From contig JAKFVU010000057.1 of the NCBI GenBank assembly GCA_021732025.1, positions 58,193 through 122,192 of the forward strand: a stretch of DNA of 64,000 bases, read 5' to 3'. The stretch is from Candidatus Obscuribacterales bacterium (GTDB lineage Bacteria; Cyanobacteriota; Vampirovibrionia; Obscuribacterales; Obscuribacteraceae). A program made the translations under genes and the position numbers. The notes below the pieces were generated by a model. That model was not told the origin of the DNA. It did not search any database and worked only from the letters and a program-made list of their open reading frames with translations. Position 1 is the stretch's first letter, and each line of letters opens with the position of its first letter. Below are positions 54,553 through 63,722 of the stretch, one piece after another.

Positions 54553-57500
54553 CTATTCGTCAAAGCCACGCTTGAAGTCACGTTTGCCACCGCGTTGTTG
54601 TTTATCGCGCGTACCCTTGCGGTAGCCGCCATCACCTTCATCGCCCCAATCGTCTTCTTCAACCGGACGACGCCCCTGCTTGTTCTTGGGGGCCTTGCGA
54701 CCGTTATTACCACCTTCGGCTACGTATACCTGGGGCTCGTAAACCACCGGTGGATCGTTATTGATTGCGACTTCTGGCTTGGCTGCTACCTCTGGTTGAA
54801 CTAGACCTTGTTCAACGAGGCGAGCAGTGAATTCTTCTGGAACAGGCTGCTTCAGTAAGTCAGCCAAACCTTGCGAAATACTAGCATCGGTTGGCGGCTC
54901 TAAAGCCACCGGTGCTTCTTGCAACGGCTTAACGACAGGCTCTACTACTGGTTCGACGACTGGTTCGAGCACAGGCTTTACAGCTTGCTCTACCACTGGT
55001 TCTCCTGTGCTCTTCGGTCTGAAGTTATTGACTTCAGCACCACGCAGAGGCTGCTCGACTCTAGGTCTCTCTGGTGGAGTGTCGCCCCCACGATTGCTGC
55101 GGAAGTTACCGCGCGCACCACCTGGTCCGTTTCGGTCAAACCCACGGCCAGCAGCCGGACCAAAGCCTGGATTCTCAGGACGAGGATCGCGAATCTTGCC
55201 AGAAATCATATCAGAAACTATCTGCTGTGCTCGCTGCCATCCAGGTTCGCCTTGTGGAATCAATCGATTTACAACTGATAGTGCAAAGGCCTCATTTGTT
55301 TCGCGAGCAGAGTCGTGATAGGCAGCGTCTTTGCCTTGCTCTCTAGCTTTATTGGCATTTTGATTTGATTTGTTGCCAAATTGAACGGCATCAAGAAGAC
55401 CTCTAACATCTTCTAGTGAACCTGTCCGTGGCACCACTAAATTGAGAAGCTCTGTATATTCAGGAGCTGAGGTGGTGGGGTCTAACTTAGTCAGAATGTT
55501 TTTAACAGCGAAATGGTTCTGTGTGCCCAAATCGAGGAGTCGATTTACCAGCTGCGGATTAGCGGCAGCATTCTGCATATCAATAGCGAGATCAAGAACA
55601 TTCAAGCGATCAGAAAGTTGATTGTTCATCGGCCGTGGCGGACGATACTTCGGACTTTGCATTTCAACCATACGGCTGGTTTCAAGCCAATTGGCAAGGT
55701 TCTGATCGAATCCAGCAGGATACTCATATTGACCACTGCCATCGTTTGCCAAAGTAGAATATCGCTCGCGCAGACTTCTCAAATATGAGCTTGGCAGTGC
55801 TTCCTTCAGCACAGCTAAATTATCGACTGGCTTACCGGCCGTCTCAGGATTCATATCATTGCGAGTCTGTATCCGCTCAAAGGCTAGCTGTAGGCGCTGA
55901 CCAATAAAGCTCATCTCTGCTTCAGAAATAGGAGCTGAAGTTGTCTTCTCTGGAGCAGACAGGAATTTACGCAGTGTAGGGATATCAAGCTTGGCGTGAT
56001 CCGGATCACTGAGGGCATCGCGCACTTCACCACGATTGAGTACCCGACCGTTTCCAATATGCATCAAGGCGAGATTGTTTACATCAGGATGCATGCCCGG
56101 CTGATTAGCTGGCTGATAGGCATGAGTTAACCAATCAGCGAAATCGGCATCACTCATCTTGCCGATGAAGTCACTGAGGATGGTGCCTTTGACGACTTTG
56201 ATACTTCCTTCTGCCTGTTGGAACTCTTTGATCAAAGTCTCAGGACTAATAACGGCACGGCCACCTTGATGAAGTATGGCTGCATCTGGGTTTTGTGCTA
56301 TCCGCTCAGCTTGCACACGAGCCGCTTCTAAGCGATCGCCAGCCGCTTGATCAGCACTGAATTCTGGTTTCTGCGCTTGGGCCAAGGCCTCAGGTTGCGC
56401 TCTTACCGATGATTCAACTGGTTGAACAGTTTCTGCTACAGGCTCAACACCATCGAGCGAACGACGTCCAGTAACGGCTTCAAGCTGCTCGAGCAAATTC
56501 GGTGAAGTAACACTACGCTCTGGGAATTTACTCATTATATCGGTGTGCAAAACTGCATCAATAACAGCAGCATGAATACCAATTCTGGTCTGGTTGCCAT
56601 AGGCTTCCATCAGTTTGGTATGACCGGGATTCTCATTGACCCATTGTTTAACACTCTCTCTAAACTGTAAATGCTCAGCGGCACTTGTCACCGGCATTTT
56701 CATGAGAGCGCCGAACGATTGCTTAACCTCGGGTGGAATTGGGTCAGTGTATCGATCAACACGATTGATCACGCGAACGAGATTACCAGAGCCAGCATAG
56801 GCTTCTTGCACAATTTGATTAACTTCTCGATCGCCGGCCAATTCAGTCACCATCCGCAGTGGCACTTCGGCACTGCGACCTTGACCGTAAGCATAATCGA
56901 GAAGTTTGTATACATCTAATGGACTAGCATTGCTTTTAGCTGCGGCTTCGGCTAATTGAACACCTTCCTTAAGGGTAGCGATGCTTTCAGGCGAGCTGCT
57001 AAAGGCTTGCTTGATCAATTTCTCCATCGGAATATTGCCAAGGTCTTTTGCCTGCTCAGCGACTTTGGCCATGGCCACGCTAACAGAACGTCCATCCCCG
57101 GCAGCATGTTCAAAGAATGCCACTACATCGTCAGTTGTAGCTCGGTAATCTACAGCCTTACTAGCTAAGGCCACACTTTGATCAAAGCTGGCCTTAAGTG
57201 CCTCGCTTACTTGGTGTGTGCGGGTATTGGAAAAACTCTCAGGGCTTTGATCAAGTTCACTGAGCTTGACCTCAGCAACAGGCTCAGTGGCAGTGACTTC
57301 TTTAGCTGCAGCTTCTCTCGGTAGGGTTGGCTCAGCTGCTACTTCTAACTTAGCTGGCTCCGCTGCCACCTCAACCTTAGGAGGTGTCACTTCTTCTCCA
57401 GCAAACGCTCGATTGTTGCGGCCTGGAGTCAGTGGGGCAACATCAGAATGGCTAGCTAAATTAGGCCTGGCAGAGAAATGCAAAGCTGTCGCCCCGGTCC

Positions 57501-58530
57501 CGCCGGCAGCACCATCAGTGATGGCTTGCAGGGCACCACGTTTTAATATGCGAGCAATGTCGTAGCCACCGGCAAAATCTTCCGAGCCGTTCTGCCGCAT
57601 AAATTCATTAGTAGCGCCAGAGCTAAAGCCAAAAGTAGCACCCATACCAGCGTTAGGAAGCGCCTTGCTTTCATTGACAAACTTGCCGAGCTTAGAGGCC
57701 GCCATCGATTCGGCAACGGCCGTCCCTTCAAAGAGTTTCATTCCGGCCTTGCTCATTCCGGCAAAGGCTCCATGGGCTCCCATAAACAGCCCCGCATCCA
57801 TCACCATAGCTTTTCCATCTATGGCAGTGCTAAATGTCTTGCCAATGCCAGCGGTAAAACTATCACCCGTCAGCTTGCCCTGATCATTGAGATAAGTAGA
57901 ACTAGTTAAGCCACTCTCGTAAATTCGAGAACTGGCACCCAATGCCATACCTTTTAAGCCCACGCCCATGTACTTTGCAGTGACGGATGCTGTCTCGGCG
58001 GGAGCGAGAGTAAAACTCTTGGCGCCGACGTAGTCAAAGGTCTTCTTCAGAGCGAAACCTTTGAGGCCACCCATGGCGAGGTTAACTGACGCTTCACCAG
58101 CGGTATCTTTGGCGTGAACGGAATCTAGACCGTAGGCAACAATTGACCCAGCCAGCATAGCCCGCGATTTCGCTCCAGCAAAAAGTGGAACGGCCTTGAC
58201 GAAGCTTCCAGCGTAGAAATCAACTTCGTTCTGAGTCTTAACAGCTTGTTGGTCACCTTGAACAGCTTGACGGATTTCATCGCGCAAACCGCTATTGGCC
58301 GGTAAAACGCCCTTAACAGCTTGAGCTTCAGCTTGCTGCTTAAGCTGCTTGAGCTGTTCTAAAGACTGGCCATCTTTGTCATACACAATATGCACAAGCT
58401 TATCGAGCACTGACTTGTTGTCAGCGGCCTGTTGATGCATATCAATCTGTTTATTGAGGGACGCCAAAGAGCCATCGCCGGGCCCAGCTTTGTCAAACTT
58501 AGAATTTAGAGTTTCGGGATTTTCAGGCAT
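54553..58530 (-). CDS. Large lineage-type protein with RG-rich disordered C-terminus
   Basis: Not recognised. 1325 residues. Residues 1-105 are Gln/Lys-rich and helical. About 105-360 are Gly/Ala-rich with weakly hydrophobic runs (FYAGSFVKAVPLFAGAKSRA, then ALQAITDGAAGGTGATAL), as in scaffold or membrane-associated proteins. About 360-700 is Glu/Ala/Val-rich. A helical middle (to about 1110) contains no motif I can name. The C-terminus (about 1120-1325) is disordered: an Arg/Gly region (GFGPAAGRGFDRNGPGGARG), a run of EPVVEPVV-type repeats (about 1180-1205) and a basic tail (KRDFKRGFDE). The RG-rich part resembles nucleic-acid-binding tails. No signal peptide. It ends 17 bp from the convergent macro-domain gene. 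Confidence 0.7.
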   Translation of the reverse strand: MPENPETLNSKFDKAGPGDGSLASLNKQIDMHQQAADNKSVLDKLVHIVYDKDGQSLEQLKQLKQQAEAQAVKGVLPANSGLRDEIRQAVQGDQQAVKTQNEVDFYAGSFVKAVPLFAGAKSRAMLAGSIVAYGLDSVHAKDTAGEASVNLAMGGLKGFALKKTFDYVGAKSFTLAPAETASVTAKYMGVGLKGMALGASSRIYESGLTSSTYLNDQGKLTGDSFTAGIGKTFSTAIDGKAMVMDAGLFMGAHGAFAGMSKAGMKLFEGTAVAESMAASKLGKFVNESKALPNAGMGATFGFSSGATNEFMRQNGSEDFAGGYDIARILKRGALQAITDGAAGGTGATALHFSARPNLASHSDVAPLTPGRNNRAFAGEEVTPPKVEVAAEPAKLEVAAEPTLPREAAAKEVTATEPVAEVKLSELDQSPESFSNTRTHQVSEALKASFDQSVALASKAVDYRATTDDVVAFFEHAAGDGRSVSVAMAKVAEQAKDLGNIPMEKLIKQAFSSSPESIATLKEGVQLAEAAAKSNASPLDVYKLLDYAYGQGRSAEVPLRMVTELAGDREVNQIVQEAYAGSGNLVRVINRVDRYTDPIPPEVKQSFGALMKMPVTSAAEHLQFRESVKQWVNENPGHTKLMEAYGNQTRIGIHAAVIDAVLHTDIMSKFPERSVTSPNLLEQLEAVTGRRSLDGVEPVAETVQPVESSVRAQPEALAQAQKPEFSADQAAGDRLEAARVQAERIAQNPDAAILHQGGRAVISPETLIKEFQQAEGSIKVVKGTILSDFIGKMSDADFADWLTHAYQPANQPGMHPDVNNLALMHIGNGRVLNRGEVRDALSDPDHAKLDIPTLRKFLSAPEKTTSAPISEAEMSFIGQRLQLAFERIQTRNDMNPETAGKPVDNLAVLKEALPSSYLRSLRERYSTLANDGSGQYEYPAGFDQNLANWLETSRMVEMQSPKYRPPRPMNNQLSDRLNVLDLAIDMQNAAANPQLVNRLLDLGTQNHFAVKNILTKLDPTTSAPEYTELLNLVVPRTGSLEDVRGLLDAVQFGNKSNQNANKAREQGKDAAYHDSARETNEAFALSVVNRLIPQGEPGWQRAQQIVSDMISGKIRDPRPENPGFGPAAGRGFDRNGPGGARGNFRSNRGGDTPPERPRVEQPLRGAEVNNFRPKSTGEPVVEQAVKPVLEPVVEPVVEPVVKPLQEAPVALEPPTDASISQGLADLLKQPVPEEFTARLVEQGLVQPEVAAKPEVAINNDPPVVYEPQVYVAEGGNNGRKAPKNKQGRRPVEEDDWGDEGDGGYRKGTRDKQQRGGKRDFKRGFDE

Positions 58531-58748
58531 GCCATTTGCGGGGATAGCGTTTTCAGCTATGAGGAAGTCTACGATTTACCGTTAGAGATTACGTTTTCAA
58601 CGGCACGACAGCAATGGGGATGCTCCCATTCTTCTATACTCTATTAATGTATTCATCAATGTACCCACATCTGAGTACGTTAAATCTGCCAGAAGACGGG
58701 CATAGTAAGCCCAGATGGCTTTTTACTGAAAGGACCAGACACGCCACA

Positions 58749-59441
58749 ATGGCCAAAATCCTATTAGTTGAAGATGAGCCAGACTTCTCAATATTGATCG
58801 CACAGTTATTGGCGTCGGAACACCACACAGTTGAAATCGCCGCCAGCGGCGAGTCGGCTTTGGAACTTTTGGCCGTCTACCATTTTGACTGCTTAATTTT
58901 GGATTGGAATTTACCCGGAATAAGTGGTCTGGAAGTGTGCCAGAAATTTAGGGCAAAAAAGGGTCTGACGCCGATTTTAATGTTGACGGCCCGTCAGCAC
59001 GTCGACGACAAATCGGCAGGCTTAGATTCTGGCGCTGATGACTATTTAACCAAGCCCTTCGAGTTGAAGGAGCTGTCTTCTAGGGTTCGAGCACTGCTTC
59101 GCCGGCCCACAAGCTTCCAAGGCACGAGCTTGAAAGTGGGAAAATTGGAGATGGACGTCAACAATTTTAAGCTGACCAACCAGGGCAAGGAAGTTCAACT
59201 ATTGCCCAAAGAGTTTGCTTTGCTTGAATTTTTCATGCGTCACCCGAACCAGGTTTTCAGTCCGGAAACATTAATTGACCGAGTTTGGGCATCAGACCAC
59301 GAAGCTTCACCTGAAACAATCCGCACATATATAAAACGTCTGCGCAAAAAGCTCGATGTTGAAGGGCAGCCCTCAAATCTTTCTACAGTGCACGGGGTCG
59401 GTTACAAGTTCGATCCACAGATGGATTTGACGACCGGCTGA
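58749..59441 (+). CDS. OmpR/PhoB-family response regulator
   Basis: About 230 residues from ATG 58749 (MAKILLVEDEPDF); the open frame starts at 58614, but only this ATG gives a proper REC start. The receiver domain has the acidic pair EDE, phospho-acceptor Asp52 in LILDWNLPG and Lys in YLTKPFE. The C-terminal winged helix (LPKEFALLEFFMRHPNQVFS, then ETIRTYIKRLRKKLD and HGVGYKF) is the PhoB/OmpR DNA-binding type. No kinase gene adjoins it, so it is an orphan here. Regulators of this class bind tandem direct repeats, so it is one candidate reader of the 44117-44171 array, though nothing links them directly. Confidence 0.93.
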   Translation: MAKILLVEDEPDFSILIAQLLASEHHTVEIAASGESALELLAVYHFDCLILDWNLPGISGLEVCQKFRAKKGLTPILMLTARQHVDDKSAGLDSGADDYLTKPFELKELSSRVRALLRRPTSFQGTSLKVGKLEMDVNNFKLTNQGKEVQLLPKEFALLEFFMRHPNQVFSPETLIDRVWASDHEASPETIRTYIKRLRKKLDVEGQPSNLSTVHGVGYKFDPQMDLTTG

Positions 59442-59454
59442 GAAGTAGACAGAG

Positions 59455-59534
59455 CTGGATCCGACTAGCCATAACTAAACCGATATCGCTCTAACTGGAT
59501 CCGACCAGCCAAAACTAGACCGATATCGCCCTAA
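59455..59534. repeat. Two tandem 40-bp direct repeats
   Basis: Copy 1 is 59455-59494 and copy 2 is 59495-59534, directly abutting, identical at 36 of 40 positions. Each contains the palindromes GGATCC and CGATATCG. They lie between the response-regulator stop and the small gene at 59626. Confidence 0.85.
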
Positions 59535-59625
59535 TTTCAAAATACTTTTCCGCTTCCACATCTTTGCCACATTTGGAACATAAACTGTTCTCATCGAACC
59601 ACACGGTAGCAACGAGGACGAACCC

Positions 59626-59874
59626 ATGGCACGCGTTGATGTACTTGAACTCAAATCCTTTCAAAAGATAAGCCTTAACGAAGTGCGCTATCTCAACGAA
59701 ATGGATTTCAACAAGAGTCATCAAGCTCGCACTTTAGAAGTTCACAAGCAGAATGTCTCCCTTAAAAGTTCCATCAAATCGAAACTCAAGGATCTGTCGA
59801 GAGCTTTCAAGTCAGGACTTCACAACCTCCTCTACGAAACCGTTCCACAGTGCGACACCTACTCACCAGACTAG
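59626..59874 (+). CDS. Small hypothetical basic protein
   Basis: Not recognised. 82 residues, Lys/Ser/Leu-rich (VSLKSSIKSKLKDLSRAFKSGL), likely one amphipathic helix in the second half; no signal peptide. The ATG has GAGGA 7 nt upstream, which makes translation credible despite the short length. A 69-residue frame on the other strand overlaps its start. It lies downstream of the 40-bp tandem repeats, and a bidirectional terminator follows about 75 bp after the stop. Confidence 0.5.
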   Translation: MARVDVLELKSFQKISLNEVRYLNEMDFNKSHQARTLEVHKQNVSLKSSIKSKLKDLSRAFKSGLHNLLYETVPQCDTYSPD

Positions 59875-59948
59875 ATCCGAAGATAAAGTCGTTGCGCAGA
59901 TAAAGTAGATCCGCAGAAAGTGTTCGAAAAATTTTTCCAGATAAAAGG

Positions 59949-59988
59949 GGCGGGCTCAAGTCGAAAGACTTGGGCCCGCCGGGGTTTT
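59949..59988. terminator. Bidirectional terminator between the small gene and nor
   Basis: GGCGGGCTCAAGTC (59949-59962) pairs with GACTTGGGCCCGCC (59967-59980), with one mismatch or G-U pair, across a GAAA loop. It is followed by GGGGTTTTA on the plus strand and CCCCTTTTAT on the minus strand, so it can end the converging transcripts of both genes. Confidence 0.8.
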
Positions 59989-60038
59989 AGGTATAAGAGT
60001 TCAAACTGCCGCCTACTACCCTGCTAACTGCCTTCTCG

Positions 60039-62282
60039 TTACCCACTCACTTTTTCCACTCGAGCCGGTCTGCGGCTGAACATCCCGCGCACAACTAACC
60101 AGACCAGCGGCACTACACCAGCGCAAACAAATACCAAGTCGCCGGCAACTCGCATCCAAGTTAAAGTCTGAAACACGTTCGAATGAATAAATTCCGGGCT
60201 ACGAGCGAACCAGAAGCCGTGCTGATAACTAGCAATCATCTGAATCACACCAGCGGGGAAAATATTGAGCACCAACATCAATAGCAAGCCTAGATTTAAA
60301 CCCCAGAACGAAAGCCCGGCAAGACGATTACTCCAAGCATCTTCAGTCATAAGGTAGCGAGTTGAGAATAGCACCGCCGCTACAGACAACATACCGTAGA
60401 CACCCATCATGGCAGCATGTCCGTGATTAGAAGTGAGGTAAGTAGCATGCTCGTAATAACTGACGATTGGAGTGTTGACTAAGAATCCAAAAACGCCCGC
60501 TCCAAGAAAATTCCAAAAACCTACAGCGATTAAAAACATCATGGCCCAATAGTGAGAGAAATTCTTTATCGATCCATCAACCTTCGCTAGTTCAATAAAC
60601 TTCCAAGCATCCATAGTCAATAGAGTTAGCGGCACCACCTCTAGGGCCGAGACCATAGAACCAAGCGCCATGTTAATGGCTGGTTGGGCAGTCCAATAAT
60701 AGTGGTGACCAATACCGACAATACCGCTACCAAGGTAGAGAATAATATCGATGTAAATCACAGAGAGGGCTGATTTCTCAGTGACCATGCCCAGGCTACA
60801 AAAGAAGTAAGCAACAATAATAGTTGTGTACAGTTCAAAAATTCCTTCAACCCAAAGGTGCACCACCCACCAACGCCAGAAGTCCGCGACGGCAAAGTTG
60901 GTGCCCGGGTGATACATCATGCCAAAACTGAAGAACAGCGGGATGGCCATGACACCGTAAAGCAGCATGTACGGCAAGCTACCGTGATCCTTTCCTTTAA
61001 GCAATGGCTGAATACTGCGAAAGACAATGACAGCCCAAAGCACCATTCCAACTGTCAACAAAGCTTGCCAAAAGCGACCAAGTTCTAAATATTCCCAACC
61101 TTGATGGCCGAACCAGAACCACAGATTGCCGAGCATATTCTTGATACCAAGCCATTCTCCAGCAATACTGCCAACGGCAACAATGAGAATTGCTACAAAC
61201 AAAATCTTGACTAACCAATGTTGACCTTTGGGCTCATGCTTTGAAAGCATCGGCGCCATAAACATTCCAGCCGCTAGCCAGGCCGTGGCAATCCAAAAAA
61301 TGGAAAGTTGCAAATGCCAACTACGAGTGATGCTATAGGGGAAGATAGTGCGAATGTCAAATCCGTAAAAGCCGTTCTCTACAATGTAGTGAGCCGTAAC
61401 AACGCCAAAGAACGTTTGAAACAAAAACAACAGCACAACTGTTGTGAAGTACGGATAGAGCGAAGTTTGCGAACGATATGGTTGATATGACTTAACGTTG
61501 TCGGTCATGCCTTGACCGTCCGGTGACCAACCAAGGCCAGGAAACGCGCTGAGTAGAAACTGAGTAAGGCCGATGCCACCAACTAGCATCACTAAGCTCA
61601 TGGCACTCCAAAAGAAGATATGCCAATTGGGGCCATTGCCTACTAGTTTATCGGGAGGCCAGTTATTAGTGTAGGTGTAATCCTTGCCCGGCCGATTAGT
61701 GTTGCATACCCATGAACCCCAGGCAAAAAATCGGCTGAGTTGCAGACGCTCATTGGTGTCAGCAATGTAATTAGTAGGTAGCGGCAATTTTCTACCGACA
61801 CCAAATTCGGTATCATAATAGGGTACAAGCTGTCGATAGGCCTCGGTTTGACCATCAGTAAAAGTCAAAGTCTTCGATTGTTCATCGTATCTATTTACTT
61901 TTTGTTCCGATTGTAGAGTACTCTCTAAATCACCGCGAGCACCGCCATCCAAGTCTGCATAAGCTTTCTGAAAGCGCTTTTGCGCCATTTGCTGCAAAGC
62001 AATTTCACCGGCTCGATGCAAATAATCTGCAGAGAAGTCAGGACCGTTGTATGCACCATGTCCAAAAAATGAACCAACATCCATCAAACCATACTTCTGA
62101 AAAACAGCTTGACCGGCAAGAATATCACTACCAGTAAAAAGCACAGTACCGCTTGAATCAACAACTTTGTCGGGTATCGGCGGCGCTTGATTAGTGGTCT
62201 CATGTCCCATAAAAATCAAAGTCGAAAATCCGGCTATCAGCACGAATAGTACTGACAGCTTCCATCTCCATGACATAGACAA
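60039..62282 (-). CDS. norZ: Quinol-dependent nitric oxide reductase (qNor)
   Basis: A 747-residue inner-membrane enzyme reducing two NO to N2O with quinol electrons. The length and an N-terminal periplasmic cytochrome-c-like extension without haem motif (about 30-215, FQKYGLMDVGSFFGHGAYNGPDFSADYL) fit single-subunit qNor rather than NorCB. The haem-copper-type core has about 12 more helices, with haem/FeB ligand regions TRSWHLQLSIFWI, VHLWVEGIFELYTT (Glu residues near FeB), IGHHYYWTAQP and NHGHAAMMGVYGM. An AGAGGA ribosome site precedes ATG 62282. It follows the globin gene on the same strand, 80 bp away. It probably serves NO detoxification, since no nitrite reductase is seen. Confidence 0.95.
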   Translation of the reverse strand: MSMSWRWKLSVLFVLIAGFSTLIFMGHETTNQAPPIPDKVVDSSGTVLFTGSDILAGQAVFQKYGLMDVGSFFGHGAYNGPDFSADYLHRAGEIALQQMAQKRFQKAYADLDGGARGDLESTLQSEQKVNRYDEQSKTLTFTDGQTEAYRQLVPYYDTEFGVGRKLPLPTNYIADTNERLQLSRFFAWGSWVCNTNRPGKDYTYTNNWPPDKLVGNGPNWHIFFWSAMSLVMLVGGIGLTQFLLSAFPGLGWSPDGQGMTDNVKSYQPYRSQTSLYPYFTTVVLLFLFQTFFGVVTAHYIVENGFYGFDIRTIFPYSITRSWHLQLSIFWIATAWLAAGMFMAPMLSKHEPKGQHWLVKILFVAILIVAVGSIAGEWLGIKNMLGNLWFWFGHQGWEYLELGRFWQALLTVGMVLWAVIVFRSIQPLLKGKDHGSLPYMLLYGVMAIPLFFSFGMMYHPGTNFAVADFWRWWVVHLWVEGIFELYTTIIVAYFFCSLGMVTEKSALSVIYIDIILYLGSGIVGIGHHYYWTAQPAINMALGSMVSALEVVPLTLLTMDAWKFIELAKVDGSIKNFSHYWAMMFLIAVGFWNFLGAGVFGFLVNTPIVSYYEHATYLTSNHGHAAMMGVYGMLSVAAVLFSTRYLMTEDAWSNRLAGLSFWGLNLGLLLMLVLNIFPAGVIQMIASYQHGFWFARSPEFIHSNVFQTLTWMRVAGDLVFVCAGVVPLVWLVVRGMFSRRPARVEKVSG

Positions 62283-62305
62283 ATCCTCTTTGCTATTGGC
62301 CGCCA

Positions 62306-62340
62306 GTAAGTGAGGAACATGCTAGCACTCCCTCACTTAC
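62306..62340. repeat. 10-bp inverted repeat in the globin-nor gap
   Basis: GTAAGTGAGG (62306-62315) and CCTCACTTAC (62331-62340) are perfect inverted copies, 15 bp apart, around a central GCTAGC (62321-62326). There is no T-run, so a simple terminator is unlikely. It could be an operator for a dimeric NO-responsive regulator or an mRNA-processing hairpin. Confidence 0.55.
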
Positions 62341-62362
62341 ATATGTTCAATCTTGTACACAC

Positions 62363-62884
62363 CTATTTAGCAACGACCGGCTTTTCCACCCAGGGTTGGC
62401 TATCGTTCTTGCGAAATCCGTCTGGTTCGTAGCCCATTTGAGTGAGCTCGTCTTTGTAAGCAAGTGGATTGTCCGCTGCTTCAATCATAGTTTTGGCCAC
62501 AACGGCGATGGCCGCGCTCCAAGTCTCTTGCATTTCAGAGGTCCATTCACCCTCCTTACCCAAATGCTCGGCCAGCACCGCCAAGAGATTCTCGGCCACG
62601 GCACCGTAATGAGCAGTCTCAGTCTTGTACTTGAGATGGCGAATACCCATAGCATGCAGATATGGCAATAGCCGCTCTGGCTGTTCCACGCCACCAACAA
62701 TCGCGCCCAATGAAGCTATCAGCTTCTTATGCTGCTCTTCCGGCGGAGTGTGAAAAAGTGGTATCACCGCCGGATACTTCTCGAACAATCTTTTGTAGAA
62801 ACTCATTCCTAACGCAGTGGCTCCGCCGTTTTCAGTTTTTACTCTGGCAAAAGTCTCTCTCAGTAACCCAACATTCAACGACAT
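62363..62884 (-). CDS. Single-domain bacterial globin
   Basis: A 173-residue haem protein resembling the globin half of flavohaemoglobins and Vitreoscilla globin. Features are Tyr30 at the likely B10 position (GMSFYKRLFEKYP), Gln51 as likely distal residue, and proximal His83 in MGIRHLKY, followed by TAHYGAVAENLLAVL. No FAD/NAD reductase domain is attached, so electrons must come from elsewhere; the rubredoxin in the same cluster is a tempting but untested donor. The tail of about 35 residues after the globin fold is polar. It probably converts NO to nitrate or scavenges NO/O2. An AAGGAG ribosome site precedes the ATG. Confidence 0.9.
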   Translation of the reverse strand: MSLNVGLLRETFARVKTENGGATALGMSFYKRLFEKYPAVIPLFHTPPEEQHKKLIASLGAIVGGVEQPERLLPYLHAMGIRHLKYKTETAHYGAVAENLLAVLAEHLGKEGEWTSEMQETWSAAIAVVAKTMIEAADNPLAYKDELTQMGYEPDGFRKNDSQPWVEKPVVAK

Positions 62885-62963
62885 AACTATGCTCCTTCTT
62901 TAACCTCTACCTTGCTGTCCACAAACACTTGTAAATCGCGCACTGACGCTCTTACCGTCCTTT

Positions 62964-63683
62964 CTAAGCGAAAGTCAAAGCTTTCGTTCTAATTGCTAGG
63001 GGAAAGAGAATCGAATTCTCTTTGTGTACATGAACACGTAAATCTTTGTCGAGATGCGCCAAACCAGCCAACAGTGCCTGCCAACTAGCGCACGCATTTT
63101 CAGGTGGAGTGTATTCATCGGTGAGTTCACGCAGCTGCATCAGTGCAGAGCCTGCCTCATTATGCTCTGACTCTAAACAATCAATAGCACTCTCAACGGC
63201 TGCTAGTGGCACTTTAGCTTTGCCTGCAACATGTTCAAGGCTGCGCATAAATGGAAACACAATCAACTCTTCTTTAGCAGTGTGCTCAAGAATCTCTGTG
63301 CTCAAAGCTGAAAATACTGACTCTACCTTAAGCAATCTAGGTTCGCGCACACCATGTACTCGAGCGACTTTCTTGGCAAGCAACTCGAGGCGAGGCAGTT
63401 CGCCCTTCAAGTAGGCATGATGTGTTTGCTGAATATGATCAACCAATTCTGTGAGACTGGCATTGAGCCAATTTTCTCCAGCTTGGTCAAGCTCAACTTC
63501 TGCATCACTGGCTATGAGACCGGCGATAACAGTATCAGGGGCAATACCACCTTGCTCACAGGCGACAACCAGTGACTGCTTACCACCACAGCAATAATCT
63601 ATGCCAAAGCGGTCAAATACAGAAGCTCGCAGGGGTTGCTCAGCAACCAGCATTCCTACAGTTTCGCTTCTAAAATCTTTCAT
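62964..63683 (-). CDS. ric: RIC-family di-iron Fe-S cluster repair protein
   Basis: About 239 residues, YtfE/ScdA family, which restores iron-sulfur clusters damaged by NO or peroxide. An N-terminal ScdA_N-type module carries the paired cysteines in FGIDYCCGGKQSL. The hemerythrin-like four-helix bundle follows with metal-ligand His/Glu residues in HIQQTHHAYL, LEHTAKEELIVFP, ESEHNEAG and HVHKENSILFP. ATG 63683 is chosen over GTG 63692 because AAGGG lies 8 nt upstream of it. It sits between the rubredoxin and globin genes on one strand. Confidence 0.93.
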   Translation of the reverse strand: MKDFRSETVGMLVAEQPLRASVFDRFGIDYCCGGKQSLVVACEQGGIAPDTVIAGLIASDAEVELDQAGENWLNASLTELVDHIQQTHHAYLKGELPRLELLAKKVARVHGVREPRLLKVESVFSALSTEILEHTAKEELIVFPFMRSLEHVAGKAKVPLAAVESAIDCLESEHNEAGSALMQLRELTDEYTPPENACASWQALLAGLAHLDKDLRVHVHKENSILFPLAIRTKALTFA

Positions 63684-63722
63684 AACAGCCACCCTTCGTT
63701 TCTCTTGAAACTTTATGTCGGC

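Noticed and set aside
54827..55318. 163-residue Thr/Ser/Gly-rich plus-strand frame with GSTTGSTTG repeats
   Set aside because: It is the antisense of the EPVV repeat region of the 1325-residue protein and has no ribosome site.
59455..59534. Tandem repeats as possible attachment sites or the edge of a mobile element
   Set aside because: The copies abut with nothing between them and there is no integrase, transposase or target duplication nearby.
59515..59724. 69-residue minus-strand frame with a CSKCGKD motif, possible zinc-binding peptide
   Set aside because: It covers the start region of the plus-strand 82-residue gene, which has a good GAGGA ribosome site, and it runs into the 40-bp repeat. 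No ribosome site was seen for the minus frame.
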